From positions 1 through 18,804 of the forward strand of contig JAFVRI010000214.1 of assembly GCA_017504335.1 (NCBI GenBank): a DNA stretch of 18,804 bases, in the 5' to 3' direction. The notes below the pieces were generated by a model. The model saw only the letters and a program-made list of their open reading frames with translations. It did not search any database and had not been told where the DNA came from. The translations under genes and the position numbers were made by a program. This document shows positions 14,216 through 18,804 of this stretch, one piece after another. The DNA comes from Clostridia bacterium. GTDB lineage: Bacteria > Bacillota > Clostridia > Oscillospirales > CAG-272. Position 1 is the first letter of the stretch, and each line of letters opens with the position of its first letter.

Positions 14216-14518
14216 GTGATTTGCCTCCTTGTTGTTTGGCGACAGCCGATTCGGATTTTCTGCAACGGAGCCGGGTGTTTCATCCTTCCCCGTTTTAAAA
14301 CTCCGGAAAAATATTTCCGGAGCTGACAGCAGAATTGTGCCTTGGTGGGAAAAATCCGGTTAAGGCGCGGATATCCCCCTTGGCATCGGCTTGTTTCGCC
14401 CGGTTTGAAAATCGGACATACTCCGCGGGAGTTCCCTGCATCAGTGTGCAGCCACATCCCACATCATCGCACATCTGCCTGAAAATCTCAAGGCATAATA
14501 TGCCCATCCATTCCAAGC
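14216..14518 (-). promoter_or_regulatory. Long structured leader of the S10 superoperon
   Basis: The 356-nt space between the lyase gene and rpsJ holds no convincing gene. From the predicted transcription start near 14518 the minus-strand RNA would have a leader of about 303 nt. Visible structure: the very 5' end GCTTGG (14513-14518) can close with CCAAGGC (14339-14345), and nearby TGGG with CCCA, enclosing about 180 nt. Two hairpins at the 5' end share bases 14492-14494 and so exclude each other: GGCAT/ATGCC (14492-14504) and GCCT/AGGC (14477-14494). Further stems are CTGCA/TGCAG (14436-14451) and ACTCC/GGAGT (14420-14432). A terminator-like hairpin follows at 14301-14322. Attenuation by an r-protein is the inferred role. 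Confidence 0.6.
14297..14322 (-). terminator. Terminator-like hairpin (possible attenuator) before rpsJ
   Basis: Perfect 9-bp inverted repeat CTCCGGAAA/TTTCCGGAG (14301-14309 with 14314-14322) with a 4-nt loop, followed on the minus strand by TTTT and then AAAA. The stem is stable but the U-run is short, so termination would be partial or factor-assisted. It lies 86 nt before the rpsJ start and about 200 nt after the promoter. An upstream CCGGA (14355-14359) could pair with TCCGG of the 5' arm as an alternative fold. No second promoter is seen between the hairpin and rpsJ, so operon transcripts must pass it. Confidence 0.5.
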
Positions 14519-14524
14519 ACGGGT

Positions 14525-14553
14525 ATTATAGCATACCATTATGCAAATTGCAA
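14525..14553 (-). promoter_or_regulatory. SigA-type promoter of the S10 superoperon
   Basis: On the minus strand: -35 TTGCAA (14548-14553), 17-nt spacer, perfect -10 TATAAT (14525-14530). Predicted start is near 14518. Directly upstream is an A/T palindrome (14555-14572) that fits the position of an UP element. This is the only strong promoter seen before rpsJ. Confidence 0.85.
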
Positions 14554-14554
14554 G

Positions 14555-14572
14555 AACTTTTTTAAAAAAGTT
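14555..14572. repeat. Perfect 18-bp A/T palindrome at the lyase stop
   Basis: AACTTTTTT followed by AAAAAAGTT is a perfect palindrome. It begins at the last base of the lyase stop codon and ends next to the S10 promoter -35 box. It may act as an UP element, and could slow transcription leaving the lyase gene, though with no loop and only A-T core pairs it is a poor intrinsic terminator. Confidence 0.6.
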
Positions 14573-16533
14573 TAGTTATTTTGCAGATTTTTTTTAATTT
14601 TTTTTGTAGTTCTCGCCAAAGAATCCAAAATTATTTCTCCGTTCCTGCGAATCACACTCGCATTGACAGCAAAAATGTCATTTTCGACCTCTGCAAGCAT
14701 AATTGCATCAGTAAAATACCCGCCCATTTCGGTCAGACAGTTGTTGTGCATGATGCGTCCGTCACTTGAAAGGTTGATATACACCGTTGTGTCACCGCAT
14801 TGCACATGAAATCCGTAGTCTTCTTCGGTCATAGTCGGATTCAGACCGTCATGCAGGGACAGCACAGATATAAACTTTGCCCTGCCGCCCTCGTCCGTAG
14901 GTTGGTCATAAGACAGATAGGTACAATTCTGCACATCGTTTCCGATATAGCCGTGCGGCTCGGAAACACTGCAAGGGGTCAGCATATTGAAGCAACTGTT
15001 TTCTTCAGCATGCAGCAGGAAGGAAACCGTACCGGGTTCATAGCTCTGTATATCATCATATATAAGGATAAAATCTTTCAGCCACACAAAATGCCGCAGG
15101 TGCTTGCGGAACCATCTGCCCATCGGACCCGTGGCATCGGCAACAACATAACGAAATCCGGGCTCGTCCGTAAAGTGATATAATCTTCCGCGCATACGGA
15201 TATGATCATGATGATCTCTCCAATCCTGGCCTTTGCCGTTGAACAGCACCACATTGTGCGAATAGGACTGCACATAGTAATCGCGGTAAATCTCATTGGC
15301 ATAACTGCAACAAGCGGAATCAAAAATTTCATACTTTCCGTTGCGGTACAGAATAAAATGACCTGCATCGTTGTGCGAATGATTCCAGCTGTCGCCGCAC
15401 TTGACGGCAAGCATGGTGCTGTCTTTTGCAAAGCTGTCGCGAAAGATTGCCCAACCGTTGTTTTTATAGCAAACAGACAACTGTGACGGTGTCTGCACGG
15501 GAAGCGAATATATATTATTATAATGTAATAGACGAAAAACGGCAGAATCGGTGGTGTGTTTCGTTCTGTTCTGCACATACCACCGCAAAGTTGCCAATTC
15601 GGGGAATCGGGCAAGCAGATACAGAACACAGTCCGAAAAACCGTTGCCGTCGCAATCACCGAAACCGACAAAGTAATCATCCTGCGAAGACGGATAGGCA
15701 GTGTTCACAAAGAAATCAGCCGCGGCAGACATAACAGCACGGTCATCAAAAGGAGCCTTGCCTCTGATTTTTTCGTATGCGTATGCGAATTGCAGGTATT
15801 CGTTCAATGTATAATTGTAATAACCGACCCCTTCATAGAAAGCGCCGTTATCAATGCTTGCAAGTTTATTATTGACAGGATTTCCCTTGTATGCAAACCA
15901 TTGCGCAAGACCGCTGGCGGCAAGGTCTGCAAGATGCTCTGCATCAGGCAGTGCATCACACATGATGATGGCGGCAAAAGCACCGTCGCTGACACACACG
16001 GGCCACCAGTTATGCCCCATGGTGTCAAACGCATGGATTTTTGTACCGGGCAACAGCCAGTCTTCCAGCAACGGCAGAATGCCGAGTTTGTATGTACCCT
16101 GCACAATGATTTCACGTTCTGCATCCGTCAGCAGACTGCCGAAACAGGCATAACCGTATGCCATACCCACGCAGAAATGTCCCGTATTGAGTTCCCCTCT
16201 GCCTTTAAAACCTTTGCCGTGCCATTTTTCATACTGTGCGTAAGCCAGCATGAGTTCTTTTGCTTTTTCAAAATAAGCCGCATCCTGCGTATAATAATAT
16301 CCGAATGCAAGGTTGAGCATATTGCCGCAGAAGGGACCACAGGCATCGCCGTAATTTTCGTGCTGCACAACATAGCCCTCGCCGTTGACCTGCACCGAAG
16401 CCTCGGAAACCACTTGCAGTTGCAGTGCATTTTCAGCCGCCGCAAGCGCTGTTGCACATAATTTACGAACAATCGGGTCTTCACTGTTTTTCCACAATGT
16501 AACAATTGCCGAAGAAAAATACAGACATTCCAT
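14572..16533 (-). CDS. Heparinase II/III-like polysaccharide lyase, probably cytosolic
   Basis: Resembles heparinase II/III-type uronate-polysaccharide lyases, which cleave acidic sugar chains by beta-elimination. In the 653 residues, an N-terminal alpha/alpha-toroid region (about 20-330) holds MGHNWWPVCVSDGA at 172-185 and the tyrosine-bearing FYEGVGYYNYTL at 232-243. The C-terminal beta-sandwich starts near 350 with SWNHSHNDAGHFILYRNGKY at 382-401, where family members have the metal/active-site histidine block, and SHNVVLFNGKGQ at 425-436. The ATG at 16533 is chosen because GAGGAG lies 9 nt upstream; a start at 16602 would lie in the upstream terminator. There is no signal peptide, so it likely acts on imported oligosaccharides or is released otherwise. 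Substrate cannot be told. No sugar transporter or other carbohydrate gene is nearby. Confidence 0.85.
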   Translation of the reverse strand: MECLYFSSAIVTLWKNSEDPIVRKLCATALAAAENALQLQVVSEASVQVNGEGYVVQHENYGDACGPFCGNMLNLAFGYYYTQDAAYFEKAKELMLAYAQYEKWHGKGFKGRGELNTGHFCVGMAYGYACFGSLLTDAEREIIVQGTYKLGILPLLEDWLLPGTKIHAFDTMGHNWWPVCVSDGAFAAIIMCDALPDAEHLADLAASGLAQWFAYKGNPVNNKLASIDNGAFYEGVGYYNYTLNEYLQFAYAYEKIRGKAPFDDRAVMSAAADFFVNTAYPSSQDDYFVGFGDCDGNGFSDCVLYLLARFPELATLRWYVQNRTKHTTDSAVFRLLHYNNIYSLPVQTPSQLSVCYKNNGWAIFRDSFAKDSTMLAVKCGDSWNHSHNDAGHFILYRNGKYEIFDSACCSYANEIYRDYYVQSYSHNVVLFNGKGQDWRDHHDHIRMRGRLYHFTDEPGFRYVVADATGPMGRWFRKHLRHFVWLKDFILIYDDIQSYEPGTVSFLLHAEENSCFNMLTPCSVSEPHGYIGNDVQNCTYLSYDQPTDEGGRAKFISVLSLHDGLNPTMTEEDYGFHVQCGDTTVYINLSSDGRIMHNNCLTEMGGYFTDAIMLAEVENDIFAVNASVIRRNGEIILDSLARTTKKIKKNLQNN

Positions 16534-16567
16534 GCAAAACAACTCCTCTATATTATAATGGTATAGC

Positions 16568-16598
16568 AAAAAAACAAAAGCCACCGCAGAGCGATGGC
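16568..16598 (-). terminator. Intrinsic terminator after the ytvI-like/small-protein unit
   Basis: Minus-strand stem GCCATCGC/GCGGTGGC (16591-16598 with 16580-16587; 8 pairs including one G-U), 3-nt loop, then TTTTGTTTTTTT (16568-16579). This is a classic rho-independent terminator, 13 nt past the stop of the 50-residue frame. It separates that unit from the lyase gene and argues against the longer lyase start. Confidence 0.9.
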
Positions 16599-16611
16599 GC
16601 AAAAAAGCAAA

Positions 16612-16764
16612 TTATGCCCCTGTCAGGGAAAAAACAACAGCCGTTGTGTTGCTGTTTGCAAGCACATCAATAACACTTGCCAGCAACGCTGCCAACAGAT
16701 TGGTGATATCAATCTCATTCAGCACCGAGGTGCTTGCAGCCAAAAAAGAGAATATTCCGAACAT
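16612..16764 (-). CDS. Small hydrophobic protein, 50 residues, unknown function
   Basis: Not recognised. The frame starts MFGIFSFLAASTSVLNEIDI and ends AVVFSLTGA. Residues 1-10 are hydrophobic and aromatic; residues 20-36 (ITNLLAALLASVIDVLA) look like a single amphipathic or membrane-seeking helix. There are no cysteines and only two charged-acid side chains near the middle (E17, D19) plus D33, with no lysine or arginine at all. Evidence that it is real: GGAGG 5 nt before the ATG, position 18 nt after the ytvI-like stop, and a strong terminator right after it. It is probably co-transcribed with that membrane protein and might be a small partner of it; this is inference from position. Confidence 0.7.
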   Translation of the reverse strand: MFGIFSFLAASTSVLNEIDITNLLAALLASVIDVLANSNTTAVVFSLTGA

Positions 16765-16782
16765 AGCATCCTCCGCATGCAA

Positions 16783-18006
16783 TTACGTTTGCGCTGAAGC
16801 CGAATCATCCTTCTGTTCTTCCGTTACGGCAGGCACATCAACAGCAACTTTCTTCTTTATGGGATTAAACAGATGAATGATACCGGCCTTGTTCATTTCG
16901 TTGACAATGGTAACCAGGAACGGCATAATGAAGAAGCCGAACACACCCAACACCTTTGTACCGACATACATGGATGTGATGGTGACAATGGGCGGTAAGC
17001 CGATCTGGCCGGAAACCAGTTTGGGTTCCAGCACCTGACGGATGACAAGCACCACGGCATAGGTGATGAGCAAACCGATACCAAGTCCGATTTTTCCGGT
17101 CAGCAAAGAAACAACTCCCCAAGGAATGAGAACGGTACCTGTACCGAGCACGGGGATGATATCCACCAGCGCAACCAGGATGGCGATAATAAACAGATAA
17201 TCTGACTTATACACCCCGATGAGTTTCAGCACAGAAAGGGCAATGGTCATTTCAAATGCCGTGATCAAAAAGATAATACCGTATGCTTTGACCATTTTGA
17301 ACATACTGGAAACAGCAAGCTGCTTTGCATGATACAGCTTTCTGCCGTTTTCTTCACTCATCTGCGAAAGAATAAAATCACGGATATGCTCATAGTCCGA
17401 GCAGACGAACACGGAAGAAATAATGGTAATAACAAAGCTGATCACCAGCGAGGGGAACTGACCGACGGTGTTGATAAGAATATCACTGCCTGTGGAAAGA
17501 ACGGAAGTCCAGTTGAAAGAATCGGTTTTTACATTCAGCCCTGCCAGTCCGTTTTCGGCAAGGTTATCCAGAAAATCGGCAACGGTCACGCTCAGATCTG
17601 CCGTAAAACTTTCGGGCAGGTTCGCAAGCACACCCAACAACCAATTCTTGAATGCCAGAATCAACTGCGGCAGATCGTTGATGCGGCTGTATACATAAGT
17701 AAAGAATCCTTTGATTTCAGGAGCCACCTCAAAGCCGAGCAGCACCAGCAATCCCACGCCGATTCCGAGCACGGATAAAACAAGAATCACACTGATAAGC
17801 CCGCGTTTAAGCGGTGTCTTTTTGTCGATGTACGCAATCGGTCTTTTCAGAATCATTGCAACAACGAATGCAACCAGCAGCGGCAGGAACAAACTCAGGC
17901 AACGGTCAAACAAAAAATAGGCAAGCCCGAGGATGATCACAAAGTAAGCTGTATTGACAATGAAATTCCATCTTTTATCGGTTTTTGCTCTATCGAACAG
18001 TTCCAT
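16783..18006 (-). CDS. AI-2E/PerM-family membrane protein, YtvI-like
   Basis: Integral membrane protein of the AI-2E transporter (PerM/UPF0118) family. In this family some members export small molecules or ions, while YtvI of Bacillus is linked to sporulation; the substrate here is unknown. The 407-residue protein has hydrophobic segments at about 13-33, 37-53 and 68-92, an extracytoplasmic-type region around 95-175, then segments at about 180-203, 240-262, 270-300, 305-325 and 340-370. Family motifs are DIIPVLGTG (282-290) and RQVLEPKLVSGQIGLPP (323-339), the latter close to YtvI. The last 20 residues form an acidic hydrophilic tail. AAGGAG precedes the ATG. It has its own promoter and faces rpmH. 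Confidence 0.88.
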   Translation of the reverse strand: MELFDRAKTDKRWNFIVNTAYFVIILGLAYFLFDRCLSLFLPLLVAFVVAMILKRPIAYIDKKTPLKRGLISVILVLSVLGIGVGLLVLLGFEVAPEIKGFFTYVYSRINDLPQLILAFKNWLLGVLANLPESFTADLSVTVADFLDNLAENGLAGLNVKTDSFNWTSVLSTGSDILINTVGQFPSLVISFVITIISSVFVCSDYEHIRDFILSQMSEENGRKLYHAKQLAVSSMFKMVKAYGIIFLITAFEMTIALSVLKLIGVYKSDYLFIIAILVALVDIIPVLGTGTVLIPWGVVSLLTGKIGLGIGLLITYAVVLVIRQVLEPKLVSGQIGLPPIVTITSMYVGTKVLGVFGFFIMPFLVTIVNEMNKAGIIHLFNPIKKKVAVDVPAVTEEQKDDSASAQT

Positions 18007-18035
18007 AATTAACTCCTTTGCACTGATCTGTTTAT

Positions 18036-18064
18036 ATATTACCTTTTTTTTACGGATAATGCAA
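18036..18064 (-). promoter_or_regulatory. SigA-type promoter of the ytvI-like gene
   Basis: Minus strand: -35 TTGCAT (18059-18064), 17-nt spacer, -10 TAATAT (18036-18041), giving a predicted start near 18029 and a leader of about 23 nt that contains AAGGAG. Motif quality and position fit a vegetative promoter. Confidence 0.7.
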
Positions 18065-18075
18065 GTATTGTCTTG

Positions 18076-18100
18076 TTTTTTTAATTTAAGTTTAAAAAAA
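18076..18100. repeat. A/T inverted repeat between divergent promoters
   Basis: TTTTTTTAA (18076-18084) and TTAAAAAAA (18092-18100) form a 9-bp inverted repeat with a 7-nt centre, in the AT-rich stretch between the ytvI-like promoter and the rpmH promoter. It may give UP-element activity in both directions. Confidence 0.5.
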
Positions 18101-18150
18101 TTATTTTTTTGGTATTTTTGCCCACAAAAAGAATAAATTTATTTTTGGTC

Positions 18151-18179
18151 TTGACATAGAGCAATTATTTAGGTATAAT
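18151..18179 (+). promoter_or_regulatory. Perfect-consensus SigA promoter of rpmH-rnpA
   Basis: -35 TTGACA (18151-18156), 17-nt spacer, -10 TATAAT (18174-18179). Both hexamers match consensus exactly. Predicted start is near 18186, leaving a leader of about 80 nt before rpmH. AT-rich DNA lies upstream. A very strong promoter suits an operon for L34 and RNase P. Confidence 0.93.
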
Positions 18180-18196
18180 TAGTCCTTGCGAAGTGA

Positions 18197-18263
18197 GGGA
18201 AAGCCTATTCCCGTTCTTCTTTAGCAGCCAAAACCTATAAATACCGGTCAGAATGGAGGTTTT
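18197..18263 (+). promoter_or_regulatory. rpmH leader with hairpins, one masking the ribosome binding site
   Basis: Two inverted repeats lie in the rpmH leader. GGGAA/TTCCC (18197-18201 with 18208-18212) makes a small hairpin. AAAACCT/AGGTTTT (18230-18236 with 18257-18263) makes a 7-bp stem whose 3' arm takes in AGG of the GGAGG ribosome binding site. Ribosome access could therefore depend on this fold. Pairing is visible; regulation is inference. Confidence 0.5.
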
Positions 18264-18266
18264 ACC

Positions 18267-18401
18267 GTGAAAAGAACATACCAGCCCAAAAAGCGTCATC
18301 GCAAGATGGAACATGGCTTCCGCAAGAGAATGTCGGACAGAAACGGCCGCAAGGTACTTGCTCGCCGCAGAGCAAAGGGCAGAAAGCAGCTCAGCTACTA
18401 A
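18267..18401 (+). CDS. rpmH: 50S ribosomal protein L34 (GTG start)
   Basis: L34 is a short, very basic 50S protein buried in 23S rRNA. The 44-residue product reads KRTYQPKKRHRKMEHGFRKR after the start and ends RRRAKGRKQLSY, the full L34 pattern. The start is GTG at 18267 with TGGAGG upstream. It begins an operon with rnpA, as in nearly all bacteria, but its divergent neighbour is a ytvI-like gene rather than dnaA. Confidence 0.97.
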   Translation: MKRTYQPKKRHRKMEHGFRKRMSDRNGRKVLARRRAKGRKQLSY

Positions 18402-18405
18402 TCTG

Positions 18406-18450
18406 CTTACACGGCGTAAGATCCGGTGAATCACATCCGAAAGGATTCGG
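18406..18450 (+). other. Hairpins in the rpmH-rnpA gap
   Basis: CTTAC/GTAAG (18406-18410 with 18416-18420) forms a small hairpin, and ATCC-GAAA-GGAT follows (18435-18446) as a short stem with a GNRA tetraloop; GAATC/GATTC could form instead. There is no U-run, so transcription should continue into rnpA. These may be processing or pausing sites. Confidence 0.4.
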
Positions 18451-18459
18451 TAAACAACT

Positions 18460-18795
18460 TTGCCCGGATTTGAAACACTAAAATCCAACACTGATTTCCG
18501 CCGTGCCTACGGCCGCGGAAAAGCATACACAAATCCTGCGTTGGTTACTTATGTAAGCAAGAACCGCGCGGGAATTTGTCGTGTTGGCATCACAACAAGT
18601 AAAAAGATCGGCAACGCCGTACAAAGAAACCGCGCCCGTCGAGTCATTCGCGCGGCATTTGCACCGTTGGCAAACCAAACCAGTCCCGGTTACGATATAG
18701 TATTCGTGGCCAGGACTAAAACTGTATACAAAAAAAGTACGGAAATTACGGAGATTATGCGTCAGCAACTTGCACAGGCAGGGCTTCTGCGATGA
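18460..18795 (+). CDS. rnpA: Ribonuclease P protein component (TTG start)
   Basis: Protein subunit of RNase P; it helps the catalytic RNA bind and cleave precursor tRNA leaders. The 111-residue product has LKSNTDFRRAYGRGK near the N-terminus, VGITTSKKIGNAVQRNRARR with the RNR motif at 56-58, and GYDIVFVARTKT (77-88), all typical. The only workable start is TTG at 18460, because an in-frame TAA lies three codons upstream; AAAGGA is a somewhat distant (14 nt) binding site. Coordinates include the TGA, which overlaps the next gene. Confidence 0.96.
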   Translation: MPGFETLKSNTDFRRAYGRGKAYTNPALVTYVSKNRAGICRVGITTSKKIGNAVQRNRARRVIRAAFAPLANQTSPGYDIVFVARTKTVYKKSTEITEIMRQQLAQAGLLR

Positions 18796-18804
18796 AGGAT
18801 TTTC
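18792..18804 (+). CDS. yidD: Start of next gene, probably yidD (cut by window edge)
   Basis: ATGA overlap with the rnpA stop begins a frame MKDF that runs off the window. yidD, a small membrane-protein-insertion factor, usually follows rnpA with just this overlap. Only four codons are visible, so the identity rests on position alone. Confidence 0.5.

Noticed and set aside
14295..14516. 73-codon minus-strand frame in the S10 leader, as a leader peptide
   Set aside because: It would start with TTG only about 2 nt after the predicted transcription start, without a ribosome binding site, and it ends inside the terminator-like hairpin. Composition gives no support.
16545..16560. TATAAT upstream of the lyase gene as its promoter
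   Set aside because: The hexamer at 16552-16557 would place the transcription start within the ribosome binding site and has no good -35 at the right distance, so the true promoter is uncertain.
16534..16602. Longer N-terminus of the lyase starting at 16602
   Set aside because: The extra codons cover the upstream intrinsic terminator, and the ATG at 16533 has a good GAGGAG site.
16628..16647. Terminator inside the 50-residue frame (ACAAC/GTTGT followed by TTTTTT)
   Set aside because: The stem is only 5 bp and A/U-rich, and a much better terminator lies at 16568-16598, just after the stop codon.
18007..18150. Replication origin between the ytvI-like gene and rpmH
   Set aside because: Only one loose match to a DnaA box (TTATCCGTA, minus strand) is seen and dnaA is absent. 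AT-richness is explained by two divergent promoters.
1..18804. CRISPR arrays, tRNA or rRNA genes, insertion sequences, phage genes
   Set aside because: No repeat-spacer pattern, no cloverleaf or rRNA sequence, no transposase or integrase frame was seen.

Overview
The window is a long run of core translation genes from a member of the Bacillota, most likely a gut-type Clostridia/Oscillospirales relative. The evidence is the gene order rpsJ to rpoA with secY-adk-map-infA-rpmJ inside it, zinc-binding S14 type Z, an adenylate kinase with a four-cysteine lid, AGGAGG-type ribosome binding sites, and a divergently read rpmH-rnpA pair. The genus cannot be fixed from the sequence alone. The r-protein genes are moderately GC-balanced, while the intergenic promoter regions are AT-rich.

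Minus strand, 14215 down to 1: a fused S10-spc-alpha superoperon of 30 genes. The order is rpsJ, rplC, rplD, rplW, rplB, rpsS, rplV, rpsC, rplP, rpmC, rpsQ, rplN, rplX, rplE, rpsZ, rpsH, rplF, rplR, rpsE, rpmD, rplO, secY, adk, map, infA, rpmJ, rpsM, rpsK, rpsD and rpoA (cut by the window edge). Most gaps are 3-50 nt, and two junctions (rplD/rplW, rplP/rpmC) overlap by ATGA. Three gaps stand out as longer and hairpin-forming: rpsJ-rplC (88 nt), rplW-rplB (99 nt) and rpsD-rpoA (84 nt). A strong SigA-type promoter (TTGCAA-17-TATAAT) lies about 300 nt upstream of rpsJ. It drives a long structured leader that contains a terminator-like hairpin, so the operon may be controlled by attenuation.

Minus strand, 16533 down to 14572: a heparinase II/III-like polysaccharide lyase gene without a signal peptide, unrelated in function to translation. 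Upstream of it, behind a clear intrinsic terminator, is a two-gene unit: a YtvI/AI-2E-family membrane protein (18006-16783) and a 50-residue hydrophobic small protein (16764-16612) with a strong ribosome binding site.

Plus strand, 18151 to the end: a perfect-consensus promoter (TTGACA-17-TATAAT), a short structured leader, rpmH (L34), rnpA (RNase P protein), and the first codons of the next gene, probably yidD. In most Bacillota rpmH faces dnaA across the replication origin. Here it faces the YtvI-like gene, so the usual origin neighbourhood has been rearranged.

The window is mainly housekeeping. The parts worth a second look are the S10 leader RNA, the small hydrophobic protein, the lyase placed next to the ribosomal operon, the structured gaps inside the superoperon, and the rewired rpmH neighbourhood.
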